From JBFAPK01 sp040676675 (GTDB lineage Bacteria > Actinomycetota > Actinomycetes > Mycobacteriales > Micromonosporaceae), in assembly GCF_040676675.1 (NCBI RefSeq), contig NZ_JBFAPK010000020.1, positions 62,001-126,000 on the forward strand: 64,000 nucleotides of DNA, given 5' to 3'. The notes under the pieces were generated by a model. The model was not told where the DNA came from. It searched no databases and saw nothing but the letters and a program-made list of their open reading frames with translations. Positions 52,321 through 62,100 of the stretch are shown piece after piece. Each line of letters begins with the position of its first letter. Position 1 is the stretch's first letter. Position numbers and translations under genes: made by a program.

Positions 52321-53594
52321 GCGACCGGGACGGGCCCACGGCCGCGCCGGCCGACGCGGGCGGCGCCCTGGTCCGGGCGTTCCGCGCCGAGCGGGCCGCC
52401 GTACTGGCGACGCTGATCCGGTACACCGGCGACATCCAGATCGCCGAGGATGCCGTGCAGGACGCGTTCGAGTCCGCGATCACGGCGTGGCAGCGCGACG
52501 GGGTCCCGGACAACCCGGGAGCGTGGATCACGGTCGCCGCCCGGCGGCGGGCGATCGACCTGCTGCGCCGCGAGCGGGCGGTCGCCGGCCGGGCCGAACG
52601 CCTGGCCGAGCTGCTCCGCCTGGACGAGCGGGGACAGCCCGCGCCGAGCGACCCGGACGAGATCGTCGACGACCGGCTCAGGCTGATCTTCACCTGCTGC
52701 CATCCGGCCCTGGAGATGCCGGCCCGGCTCGCGCTGACCCTGCGTACGCTCGGCGGCCTGACCACCGGCGAGATCGCGCGCGCCTTCCTGGTCGCCGAGC
52801 CGACGATGGGAAAGCGGATCGTCCGGGCCAAGCGCAAGATCGCCGATGCGCACATCCCGTACCGGGTGCCCGCCGGCGACGAACTGCCCGGCCGGGTACG
52901 CGGCGTGCTCCGCGTCGTCTATCTCATCTTCAATGAGGGCTACTCCGCCAGCGAGGGCGACCGCCTGGTCCGGGCCGAGCTGTGCGACGAGGCGATCCGC
53001 CTGGGCCGGCTGCTCTGCGAACTGATGCCGGACGACGCCGAGGCGTGGGGGCTGCTGGCGCTGATGGTGCTGCACGACGCCCGCCGGGCCGCCCGGACCG
53101 ATGGGCGGGGCGGCTACGTGGCGCTGCCCCAACAGGACACGTCCCGCTGGGACCCGGACCGGATCCGCGAGGGACTGACGGCGCTCAACCGCGCGCTGCG
53201 GCTCGGCACCCCCGGGCAGTACCAGCTCCAGGCGGCGATCACCGCGCTGGAACTGCGGGGGGCGGACCGCGGCGTGACCGACTGGGCGCGGATAGCGGAG
53301 CTGTACGCGACGCTCGGCCGGCTCAGCCCCTCCCCGGTGGTGGAGGTGAACCACGCGGCCGCGGTCGGGTTCGCCCACGGGGCCGAGGCCGGGCTGGAGC
53401 TGCTCCGGCCGCTGCTGGAGGCGCCCGCGCTGGAGCGCTACCAGCCGCTGCACGCCACCCATGCCGAACTGCTCCGGCGGGCCGGCGACGCGGCGGGCGC
53501 GGCGCGCGCGTACGAACGGGCCATCACGCTCTCCGCCAACACCGTGGAACGCGCCGAACTCGAACGCCGGCTGCGGGCGCTGCCGGCCGCCTGA
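52317..53594 (+). CDS. ECF42-type RNA polymerase sigma factor with C-terminal TPR-like domain
   Basis: 425 residues. Sigma region 2 (LATLIRYTGDIQIAEDAVQDAFESAI, shown in part; NPGAWITVAARRRAIDLLRRE, in part), region 4 (LALTLRTLGGLTTGEIARAF, PTMGKRIVRAKRKI), then a 200-residue helical extension (VVYLIFNEGYSAS, AWGLLALMVLHDARR, then ANTVERAELERRL) typical of this group, which uses the extension instead of an anti-sigma factor. Translationally coupled to the DGPF gene, whose promoter it probably controls. Confidence 0.93.
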   Translation: MSDRDGPTAAPADAGGALVRAFRAERAAVLATLIRYTGDIQIAEDAVQDAFESAITAWQRDGVPDNPGAWITVAARRRAIDLLRRERAVAGRAERLAELLRLDERGQPAPSDPDEIVDDRLRLIFTCCHPALEMPARLALTLRTLGGLTTGEIARAFLVAEPTMGKRIVRAKRKIADAHIPYRVPAGDELPGRVRGVLRVVYLIFNEGYSASEGDRLVRAELCDEAIRLGRLLCELMPDDAEAWGLLALMVLHDARRAARTDGRGGYVALPQQDTSRWDPDRIREGLTALNRALRLGTPGQYQLQAAITALELRGADRGVTDWARIAELYATLGRLSPSPVVEVNHAAAVGFAHGAEAGLELLRPLLEAPALERYQPLHATHAELLRRAGDAAGAARAYERAITLSANTVERAELERRLRALPAA

Positions 53595-53612
53595 TCCGCG
53601 TCGCGCCGGCGC

Positions 53613-53830
53613 CAGTCGCCGGACCGCCTTCCACCGCCGCGCCACACCCGTGAGCCGCCGGATCGTCTCCCACCGCCGTAAGGTCCGCACAAATTCTGTG
53701 CATCAGTGGCCTGGCAGCCGCTCCGAAAGGCCACTTTCTCCGAATTTGTGCGGATCTTGCCGGGGCGCGCCACATCCGTCGGCCGCTGGGATCGCCTCCC
53801 ACCCGCCACGCCGCGTCCGTCAGCCGCCGC
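53613..53830. repeat. Degenerate tandem array of about 40-bp units interrupted by a palindromic element
   Basis: Related units containing GCCGCCGGATCGTCTCCCACC or close variants start near 53613, 53653, 53780 and 53825. The spacing is about 40 bp except across 53678-53766, where about 87 bp of different, AT-richer palindromic sequence intervenes. This fits insertion of the palindrome into an existing array. The 325 bp from 53595 to 53919 contain no credible gene. Confidence 0.65.
53680..53758. repeat. Nested palindromic element (MITE- or REP-like)
   Basis: Outer arms of 17 bp with one G-T-type mismatch: AAGGTCCGCACAAATTC at 53680-53696 and GAATTTGTGCGGATCTT at 53742-53758. Inner arms: AGTGGCCT at 53705-53712 and AGGCCACT at 53728-53735. 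The core is clearly AT-richer than the neighbourhood. No coding capacity. Could also form a terminator-like RNA after the sigma gene. Confidence 0.7.
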
Positions 53831-53919
53831 CTCGCGGAGTTGTCCAAGTCCGGGTGCGTGCCGCGTCGGTTCACCGGGGTCGCCGAAGGGCGGCCGGTGA
53901 ACTGCGGAGGAGGCGCGGA

Positions 53920-54405
53920 ATGGACCGACAATCGCGTGGACCGGTGGCGGCGAACCCGACGGGAGACGTCGGGGCACGGCACGACGCCGGGTGGCGCCGG
54001 ACCGAGGAACGCGCCGTGCGGGCGGTCTTCGACGCGACGTCCCGTGCCTGGCGCAGCGGCGACGCGGACGCCTTCGTCGCCTGGTACGGCGAGGACGCCA
54101 CGGTGATCCTGCCCGGGGCCTGCCTGAAGGGCCGGGACGAGATCCGGGCCGGCATGGCGGGCGCCTTCGCGGGAGCGCTGAAGGGCTCGACGCGCGAGCA
54201 CGCGGTGCTGACCGTCCGGTTCCTCGGTACCGACGCGGCCGTGGTGGTCACCAGGAGCGCCACCAGCTTCCCCGGCGAGGTCGAGGTGCCGGGCGAGCGG
54301 TGGGAGCTGGCGACCTGGGCGCTCTCGCGGCGCCCCGGCGGCTGGCTCGTCGAGGCGTTCCACGCCTGCCCGGAGGCGGCCGGCGGACCGGACCGCCGGG
54401 ACTGA
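53920..54405 (+). CDS. SnoaL/DUF4440-like (SgcJ/EcaC family) protein
   Basis: 161 residues: an N-terminal polar extension of 25 or so, then the cone-shaped NTF2-like fold: EERAVRAVFDATSRAWRSGDADAFVAWY (in part), DATVILPGACLKGRDEIRAGM and the C-terminal LATWALSRRPGGWLVEAFH. Family members are found in enediyne and stress loci; function mostly unknown. ATG at 53920 with GGAGGAGGCGCGG. The bases containing its stop are repeated once 38 bp downstream. Confidence 0.82.
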   Translation: MDRQSRGPVAANPTGDVGARHDAGWRRTEERAVRAVFDATSRAWRSGDADAFVAWYGEDATVILPGACLKGRDEIRAGMAGAFAGALKGSTREHAVLTVRFLGTDAAVVVTRSATSFPGEVEVPGERWELATWALSRRPGGWLVEAFHACPEAAGGPDRRD

Positions 54406-54461
54406 ACGCCGGACCGGGCGGCCGGGGGAGACGCCGGGACTGAACGCCGGACCGGGCGGCC
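54394..54461. repeat. 38-bp direct duplication covering a gene's 3' end
   Basis: CGCCGGGACTGAACGCCGGA and the following GGCGGCC recur at 54394-54423 and 54432-54461. The first copy contains the stop codon (TGA at 54403-54405) of the SnoaL-like gene. After it comes a purine-rich run of GAGA/ACAGAGAG units to about 54510. Confidence 0.85.
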
Positions 54462-54570
54462 CGGAGAGACAGAGAGCCGGGAGAACAGAGAGCCCGGAGA
54501 CAGCGAGATCGAGCGGCCGACGGACGGTGCGGACCGTGCGGCCCGACGAGACGAGAAGGAGCGGAACGCG

Positions 54571-55473
54571 ATGGTGGACAAGCGGTCGGAGATGGGCCGG
54601 GAGCACTGGCGCAGCATGACGGCGGCGGCCCGGGCGAACCCGGAGCAGACCCCGGAGGATGTCGTCGCCCGGGTGGAGCGCTACTGGCCCGGCCTGACGG
54701 CCGAGCCCGGTGGCGTCGACTATCTCGAGGTCGAGGTGGCCGGGTGCCCGGCGATGTGGACGGTACCGAAGGGCAGCGCCGAGGACCCCGTGCTCGTCTG
54801 GGTGTACGGCGGCGGCTGGGTCAGCGGCTCGATCTACACCCACCGGAAGCTCCTCGGCCACCTCGCCAAGAGGGTCGGGGCCCGGGCCCTGATCGTCGGC
54901 TACCGCCAGGCCCCGTACCCGGTGCCGCTGGAGGACACCACCGCCGCGTACCGCTGGCTGCTGGGCCAGGGAATCGCGCCGGGGCGGATCGCGATCGGCG
55001 GGGACTCGTTCGGCGCCAACCTCGCCGTCGGGACGGTGCTGCGCGCCCGCGAGCTGGAGCTGCCCGTACCGGCCGGGTTGCTGCTGATGTCGCCGTGGGT
55101 GGACATGACGGTCGGCAACGAGACGTACGAGTCGAACCGCGAGCGGGAGGCCTTCTTCTACCGGGAGGTCGTCGAGATGCTGGCGTCGGCCTACCTGAAC
55201 GGCGCCGACCCGAAGGATCCGCTGGCCAGCCCGGTCTACGCCGACCTGAGCGGCCTGCCGCCGACGTACATCCAGGTGGGCGGCGACGAGACGCTGCTCG
55301 GCGAGGCGCTGCAACTGGACGAGAACGCCCGCGCGGCCGGCGTGGACAGCCGGGTGGAGGTCTTCCCGGGCCAGTTGCACACCTTCCAGATGGCGGCGGG
55401 GAACGTACCCGAGTCCGACGAGGCAATCCGGAAGCTCGCCGCCTGGGTCCGGCCGAGGCTGGGCCTGAGCTAG
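54571..55473 (+). CDS. Alpha/beta hydrolase of the hormone-sensitive-lipase esterase group
   Basis: 300 residues. Oxyanion motif YGGGWVSGS (Tyr in place of the usual His of HGGG), nucleophile Ser in GGDSFGANLAVG, Asp in VGGDETLL and His in GQLHTFQM. The YRQAPYPVPLED segment is family-typical. No signal peptide. GAGAAGGAG precedes the ATG. Substrate unknown. Confidence 0.92.
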   Translation: MVDKRSEMGREHWRSMTAAARANPEQTPEDVVARVERYWPGLTAEPGGVDYLEVEVAGCPAMWTVPKGSAEDPVLVWVYGGGWVSGSIYTHRKLLGHLAKRVGARALIVGYRQAPYPVPLEDTTAAYRWLLGQGIAPGRIAIGGDSFGANLAVGTVLRARELELPVPAGLLLMSPWVDMTVGNETYESNREREAFFYREVVEMLASAYLNGADPKDPLASPVYADLSGLPPTYIQVGGDETLLGEALQLDENARAAGVDSRVEVFPGQLHTFQMAAGNVPESDEAIRKLAAWVRPRLGLS

Positions 55474-55624
55474 AGCCCGGACCCGGCCGTGACCCGCGCC
55501 GTCCCCCTCCGGTGGCGCGGGGTCACGGTCGACGTCCGCGGGTTCCTCACCACGGGTGACGGCACGACCGGGCCACCGTCACGACGGGAGTCTCCGCCGC
55601 GACGTGTCTCATGGCCGTGGTGAG

Positions 55625-58600
55625 ATGAGCGGTATGCAGGCGTACCGGCTGGTTCGCCGGCCGGCAGACGCCGCGCCGGCGCGCGTCGACGACCCCCTGC
55701 AACGCGACGCCGTCGCGCACACCGCCGGGCCCCTGCTGGTCCTCGGTGGACCGGGCAGCGGCAAGACCGGCACGCTCGTCGAGGCGGTGGCGGCCCGGGT
55801 TGCCGAGGGGGTGGATCCCGAGCGGATCCTCGTGCTCACCTTCGGGCGGCGAATGGCCACGCAGCTGCGGCACCGGATCGAGGCGCGGATCGCCGGTACC
55901 CGCCACCGGGTCGTGCACGAGCCGATGGTGCGTACCTTTCCGGCGTACGCCTTCGGGCTGCTGCGCCGCGCGGCGGTCGAGCGGGGCGAGCCGTCGCCCC
56001 GGCTGCTCACCGGCCCGGAACAGGACCTGATCATCCGCGAACTGCTGGAGGTGGTCGGCGAGGAGGAGGCCGACGACCCGGTGGGCTGGCCGGAGCCGCT
56101 GCGCCCGGCGCTGCGTACCCGGGCCTTCGCCGAGCAACTGCGCGACCTGCTGATGCGCGCGGCCGAGCGCGGCATCGGGCCGGTCGAGCTGGCCCGGCTG
56201 GGCGAGCAACTGGGTCGGGACGACTGGCCGGCCGCCGCCCGCTTCCTGCGGCAGTACGTGGCGGTGCTCGCGCTGCGGGACGTCACCAGTCGCGGCTCGG
56301 TCGCGTACGACCCGGCCGAGCTGGTCCGGGCCGCCGCCGGACTGCTGCGCGACGACCCGGAGCTGCTCGACGCGGAGCGCCGCCGGCTGGCGTACGTCTA
56401 CGTCGACGAGTTCGCCGACACCGATCCGGCTCAGGTCGAGCTGCTCGCCCTGGTGGCGGGGGGTGGCAAGGCGCTGGTCGCCTTCGCCGACCCGGACTCC
56501 TCGACGTACGCCTTCCGGGGCGCCGACCCGGCCGCCGTCGCCGCCTTCCCCGACCGGTTCCGTACCGCCGCCGGCGCGCCGGCCCGCACCATCGTGCTCG
56601 GCACCTCGTACCGGGCCGGAGCGGCGCTGCTCGACGCGACCCGGCGGGTGGCCCGGCGGCTGCGCGGGCCGGTGGCCCACCGGCGGCTCGTCCCGCCGCC
56701 CGGGGCCGAACCGGGCGCGGTGGAGGTGCGGACCTTCCGCTCCCGCACGAGCGAGGCCGCCTACCTGGCGCACGCGCTGCGCTCCGCGCACCTGCTCGAC
56801 GGCGTGCCCTGGTCCCGCATGGCGGTGCTGGTCCGGTCGACCGCGCTGCAACTCCCGCCCCTGCAGCGGGCGCTGCACGCGGCCGGCATCCCGACCGTGG
56901 TGCACGCCGAGGACCTGCCGCTGCACCTGCAACCGGCGGTGGCGCCGCTGTTGCTGCTCCTGCGCTGCGCGCTGGAGCCGGACCGGCTCGACGAGGAGGC
57001 GGCCGTCGCCCTGCTGCACTCGCCGCTGGGCGGCGCGGATCCGCTGGCCGAGCGGCGGCTGCGCCAGGGGCTGCGCGCCCGCGCGCTGGCCGCCGGCGAC
57101 CGGCGCCCCTCGGGCGAGCTGCTCGTCGAGGCGCTGCGCGATCCGGCGGAGCTGGCCGCGATCGAACGGCGCTGGGCCGAACCGGCCCAGGCGGTGGGGC
57201 GGCTGCTCGCCACCGCCCGGGAGGCCGCCGCCGAGGCGGGCGCCACGGCCGAGACCGTGCTCTGGGCGGTGTGGCGGGCCAGCGGGCTCGCCGAGCGCTG
57301 GTCCGCCGCGGTCACCCGGCCCGACCGGGGCACGGGCGAGTCCGACGAGGGGGCGCGGTGGCGGGCCGCCGCGGCCGACCGGGACCTCGACGCCGTGGTG
57401 GTGCTCTTCGACGCGGCGGCGCGGTTCACCGACCGGCTGCCCGGTGCGCGTACCGAGGTCTTCCTCGACCACGTCCTGGGGCAGGACCTGCCGGCCGACA
57501 CGCTCGCGCCGAGCGCCGACCGGGGTGAGGCGGTCCGCCTGCTCACCGCCCACGCCGCGAAGGGGCTGGAGTGGGACCTGGTCGCGGTCGCCGGCGTACA
57601 GGAGGGCGTCTGGCCGGACCTGCGGCTGCGCGGCAGCCTGCTCGGCTCGGAGCGCCTGGTCGACGTGCTGGCCGGCCGCGCCGACGGCGCCGGCGCGACG
57701 GCCAACCTGGTCGGGCAGACCTCGGCGCTGCTGGACGAGGAGCGGCGGCTCTTCTACGTCGCGGCGACCCGGGCCCGGCGAAAGCTGCTGGTCAGCGCGG
57801 TGGCGTCGGCCGCGGTCGGCGGCCTCGACCACGAGGAGCAACCGAGCCGCTTCCTCTACGAGCTGGTGCCCGGCGGCCCGACGGAGCCCGACGGGCCGGA
57901 CGAGCCGGGCGCCGACCCGGGACCCTCCGGCCCCGGTACCCGCGGCGGTCCGACCGGCCCGGACGGCCCGGCGGCGTCGAACGGCTCCGCCTCGGCCGGT
58001 TCCCCGGCCGCCGGCCCGGCGACGTCGGACGGCCCGGCGACGTCGGACGGCCCGGCGGTGTCGGACGGCGCGGCGGTGTCGGACGGCGCGGCAGGTGGCG
58101 ACGGCCGGGCCCGGGGCGGGGCGGACCCCGTCCCGGAACCACCGGCCGCCGAGCTGCCGGTGGGGCGCCCGCCGCGCGCGCTCACCCTGGCCGCGCTCGT
58201 CGCCGAGCTGCGCACCGCCGTCACCGATCCCGGCACGCCGCCCGACCGGCGGCACGCGGCCGCGGCCGAGCTGGCCCGCCTCGCCGCGGCCGGCGTGCCG
58301 GGGGCGCACCCGGACGACTGGTGGGGGTTGCGACCCCTCTCCGACGACCGGCCGCTGGTCGACGAGGGCGAGCCGGTGCGGGTCACCCCCTCGGGCATGG
58401 AGAGCGCGCTGCGGTGCAGCCTGCGCTGGCTGCTGGAGAAGCACGGCGGCAGCGCCCCGGCCAGCGCCGCCCAGGGCATCGGCAACCTGGTGCACGCCGC
58501 GGCGATGCTGGCCGAGGACGCCAGCGCCGACCGGAGAGAGCTGCTGGAGTACGTCGCCGCCCGCTTCGACGCCATCGACCTGGCCGCCCGCTGGCTGGCC

Positions 58601-59197
58601 GGGCCGGAGCTGTCCCGGGCCGAGGCCATGGTCGACAAGCTGCTGCGCTGGCTGGCCGGCAACCCGCGCCGGCTGCTGGCCATCGAGCACGAGTTCGCGG
58701 TACGGCTCGACGACCCGCGTCGGCCGGTGGAGCTGACCGGCCGAGTCGACCGGCTGGAGGTCGACGCCGAGGGTCGGCTCGTGGTGGTCGACCTGAAGAC
58801 CGGCAAGACCACCGCCGTCACCGGCTCCGAACTCGCCGAACATCCGCAGCTCGGCGCGTACCAGGCGGCGGTCGAGGCGGGCGCGTTCGCCGAGTACGGC
58901 GACGAGTCGGGCGGCGCCGCGCTGGTGCAGCTCGGCACCTCGGCCAAGGAGGCCCGGGAGCAGGCACAGGAGCCGCCCAGTGCGAGCGAGGAGGCGAACT
59001 GGGCCCAGGACATGGTGCGCCGTACCGCCGACACCATGGCGGCGGCTACCTTCTCCGCCGTGGCGAACTCCAAGTGCCGGGTCTGTCCGGTGCGGACCAG
59101 CTGCCCGGTCTCCGGGCAGGGACGGCAGGTGGTGGAACCGCCGTCCCGGCGGCCCGGCCTGGAGCCGCCGACCCAGCGTCAGGGCGGCCGGAATTGA
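55625..59197 (+). CDS. adnA: AdnA-like helicase-nuclease subunit
   Basis: 1190 residues; subunit of the actinobacterial AdnAB DNA end-resection motor. Superfamily I motor: Walker A GGPGSGKT (41-48), LTFGRRMA, VDEFADTDPAQ in place of the usual DExQD box, STYAFRGAD, LGTSYRAG and LTAHAAKGLEWD. A Gly/Pro/Asp-rich linker (about 755-840) separates it from a RecB-like nuclease: GRVDRLE...VVVDLKTGKTT. Four cysteines (C in ALRCSLRW, then CRVCPVRTSC) suit an AddB-type [4Fe-4S] clasp. Stop overlaps the start of adnB (TTGA). ATG at 55625 is chosen as the first that leaves the preceding intergenic region free. Confidence 0.92.
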   Translation: MSGMQAYRLVRRPADAAPARVDDPLQRDAVAHTAGPLLVLGGPGSGKTGTLVEAVAARVAEGVDPERILVLTFGRRMATQLRHRIEARIAGTRHRVVHEPMVRTFPAYAFGLLRRAAVERGEPSPRLLTGPEQDLIIRELLEVVGEEEADDPVGWPEPLRPALRTRAFAEQLRDLLMRAAERGIGPVELARLGEQLGRDDWPAAARFLRQYVAVLALRDVTSRGSVAYDPAELVRAAAGLLRDDPELLDAERRRLAYVYVDEFADTDPAQVELLALVAGGGKALVAFADPDSSTYAFRGADPAAVAAFPDRFRTAAGAPARTIVLGTSYRAGAALLDATRRVARRLRGPVAHRRLVPPPGAEPGAVEVRTFRSRTSEAAYLAHALRSAHLLDGVPWSRMAVLVRSTALQLPPLQRALHAAGIPTVVHAEDLPLHLQPAVAPLLLLLRCALEPDRLDEEAAVALLHSPLGGADPLAERRLRQGLRARALAAGDRRPSGELLVEALRDPAELAAIERRWAEPAQAVGRLLATAREAAAEAGATAETVLWAVWRASGLAERWSAAVTRPDRGTGESDEGARWRAAAADRDLDAVVVLFDAAARFTDRLPGARTEVFLDHVLGQDLPADTLAPSADRGEAVRLLTAHAAKGLEWDLVAVAGVQEGVWPDLRLRGSLLGSERLVDVLAGRADGAGATANLVGQTSALLDEERRLFYVAATRARRKLLVSAVASAAVGGLDHEEQPSRFLYELVPGGPTEPDGPDEPGADPGPSGPGTRGGPTGPDGPAASNGSASAGSPAAGPATSDGPATSDGPAVSDGAAVSDGAAGGDGRARGGADPVPEPPAAELPVGRPPRALTLAALVAELRTAVTDPGTPPDRRHAAAAELARLAAAGVPGAHPDDWWGLRPLSDDRPLVDEGEPVRVTPSGMESALRCSLRWLLEKHGGSAPASAAQGIGNLVHAAAMLAEDASADRRELLEYVAARFDAIDLAARWLAGPELSRAEAMVDKLLRWLAGNPRRLLAIEHEFAVRLDDPRRPVELTGRVDRLEVDAEGRLVVVDLKTGKTTAVTGSELAEHPQLGAYQAAVEAGAFAEYGDESGGAALVQLGTSAKEAREQAQEPPSASEEANWAQDMVRRTADTMAAATFSAVANSKCRVCPVRTSCPVSGQGRQVVEPPSRRPGLEPPTQRQGGRN
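58019..58090 (+). repeat. 18-bp tandem repeats inside adnA encoding a linker
   Basis: Four 18-bp units (GCGACGTCGGACGGCCCG at 58019 and 58037; GCGGTGTCGGACGGCGCG at 58055 and 58073) encode ATSDGP, ATSDGP, AVSDGA, AVSDGA in the flexible linker between motor and nuclease domains. Length keeps frame, so copy number can vary without harming the protein. Confidence 0.9.
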
Positions 59198-62100
59198 GCC
59201 AGCCCGCCCTCTTCGCCGCGCCGCCGCCGCAGCGAGCCGCCGACGCCGGTCCGCGCTACACCCCGGTGGAGCTGGCCCGCCTGCTGCGGCTGCCCGCCCC
59301 GACCCGGGAACAGGCCGCGATCATCGCGGCGCCGGTCGAGCCGCTGCTGGTGGTGGCCGGTGCCGGCTCGGGCAAGACCGAGACGATGGCCGCCCGGGTG
59401 GTCTGGCTGGTCGCCAACGACTACGTCCGGCCGGAGCAGATCCTGGGGCTCACCTTCACCCGCAAGGCCGCCGGCGAGCTGGCGCACCGCATCCGTACCC
59501 GGCTGGACCAGCTGGTCCGACGGCTCGGGCGGCAGCGGCGCGGGATCGAGGCCGACCTGCTGGCCGGTGAGCCGACCGTGGCCACGTACCACTCGTACGC
59601 CGCGCGGATCGTCACCGAGCACGGGCTGCGCTCCGGGTACGAGCCGGTCGTACGGCTGCTGACCGAGGCGTCCCGGTGGCAGCTGATGGAGCTGCTCGTC
59701 CGCAACTACGACGGGGACATGTCGGAGGTGGGGCGGACCCCGGGCGGCGTCGCCGACGCGGTGCTCGCCCTCGCCGGTGAGCTGGCCGAGCACCTGGTCA
59801 CCCCGGACGAGCTGGCGGCCTGGACCGGGCGCTTCTTCGGCGAGGTGCAGTCCCGGCCCGGCAAGATCTACGCGGACGTACGGAAGGCGCTCGCGGTGCA
59901 GCAGGCCCGGCTGCGGCTGCTGCCGCTGGTCCGCGCGTACGACCGGCGCAAGCAGGACTTCGAGGCGATGGACTTCGGCGACCAGCTCTCCCGGGCGGCC
60001 CGGGTGGCGCGGGACCACCCCGAGGTCGGCGCGATCGAGCGCGAGCGCTACCGGGTGGTGCTGCTCGACGAGTACCAGGACACCAGCCACGCGCAGGTGG
60101 TGCTGCTCCGCTCGCTCTACGGCGGCGGCCATCCGGTCACCGCGGTCGGCGATCCCTGCCAGTCCATCTACGGCTGGCGCGGCGCCAGCGCCGGCACGCT
60201 CGACCGCTTTCCCGGCGAGTTCACCCACGCCGACGGCCGGCCGGCCCGCGCGTTGACGCTGACCACGAGCTGGCGGAACCGGCCGGAGGTGCTCGGGGTC
60301 GCCAACGGGCTCGCCGCGCCGCTGCGGGCGGCCGGGGCGCGGGTCGCCGAGCTGGCCCCCGCCTTCTCGGTGGACGACCCGATCCCGGCGCGCACCGCCC
60401 GGGGCGCGGCCGGCGGTACGGTCCACTGCGCGCTGTTGCCGACCTTCGCCGAGGAGGCGGAGTGGATCGCCGACGGCCTGCTCGCCGCGTGGCGGGGCGC
60501 CGCCCGGATGCCGGCCGCGCTGCCCGAGCACATCCCGCTGGAGCGGCGCCCGACCAGCGCGGTACTGGTCCGGGTCCGCAGCCAGATCCCGGCGATCGAG
60601 GCGGCGCTGCGCGACCGGGGCCTGCCGGTCGAGGTGGTCGGGCTGGGCGGCCTGCTGGACACCCCGGAGGTACGCGACGTCGTCTGTACCCTGCGGGTGC
60701 TGACCGACCCGACCGACGGGGCGGCGCTGCTGCGGCTGCTCACCGGCGCCCGCTGGCGGATCGGCCCGCGCGACCTGGTGGCGCTGCACCGGCGGGCCAA
60801 GGAGATCGCCGCCGAGCGGCACGGCCCTCGTTCCGTCTGGACCGACGGCGACGAGCCGGAGATCGTCACCGACGCCCTCGACGAGGCGACGCTGGTGGAG
60901 GCGCTGGCCGACCTGGGACCGGAGCAGGCGTACTCGGCGGAGGGGTACGCCCGGCTGCGCGCGTACGGCCGGGAGCTGGCGCTGCTGCGCCACCGGCTGG
61001 ACCAGCCGCTGCCGGACCTGGTCGCGGACGTCGAGCGCACCATCGGGCTGGACGTGGAGGTCGCGGTACGGGCCGGGCGGGGCGGGGACGCCGGGCTCGC
61101 CCGTGGGCACCTCGACGCGCTCGGCGACGTGGCGGCCCGGTTCGCCAGCGACGCCGCCGGAAGCGCGCCGCTGAGCGCGTTCCTGGCCTACCTGGCCGCC
61201 GCCGAGGACGAGGAGCGCGGGCTGGCCCCGGGCGAGGTCGAGGTGGTCGAGGGCGCGGTGCAGATCCTCACCGCGCACGCGGCCAAGGGGCTGGAGTGGG
61301 ACGTGGTGGCGGTCGCCGGGCTGACCCGGGGGGTCTGGCCGGGACCGGTCCGCAACTCCGACCACTACCTGCTCGGCCTGGGCGTGCTGCCGTTCCCGCT
61401 GCGGGGCGACGCCGACGGCCTGCCGGAGCTGGAGCTGGCGGAGGCCGCGGACCAGCGGGACGTGCTGCGGGCGATGACCACGTTCACCGAGCGGTGGCGC
61501 GCGCACGACGAGCGCGAGGAGCGCCGGCTGGCGTACGTCGCGGTCACCCGCCCGCGCCGGCTGCTGCTCTGCTCGGGCTACTGGTGGGGCGACGGGGTGA
61601 AGCGGCCGCGGGGGCCGTCGGTCTTCCTGCGCGAGATCCACGACCACTGCCTCTCGGGCGGGGACGGGTACGTGGTCGACGTCTGGGCGCCGGAGCCGCC
61701 CGGCGACGCGACGAACCCGACCACCCAGGTGGTACAGCGGGCGGAGTGGCCGTCCGACCCGCTCGGGGCGCGCCGGCCGGCGGTGGCCGAGGGGGCGGCG
61801 CTGGTGTGCCGGCTGCTCGCCGAGCGCACCGACGCCCCGTCCGAGCCGGAGCGCGAGCCACGAGCCGCCGAGTCCGGGCCGCCCGCCGACCCGGTGCCGC
61901 CCGTCGACCCGGAGGTGCTGCGCTGGCGGCGGGAGGTGGACCTGCTGCTCGCCGAGCGGGAGCGGTTGGCGCGCCGGGACGGACCCGTCGAGGTCGCGCT
62001 GCCCGGGCACCTCTCCGTGTCGCAGCTCGTCGTGCTCCGCCGCGACCCGCAGGCGCTGGCGCGTACGCTGCGCCGCCCGATGCCCGCCCGGCCCGACCCG

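Noticed and set aside
57571..59193. Extension of adnB upstream to 57571
   Set aside because: It is adnA sequence read in another phase. The TTG at 59194 overlapping the adnA stop begins the recognisable UvrD protein.
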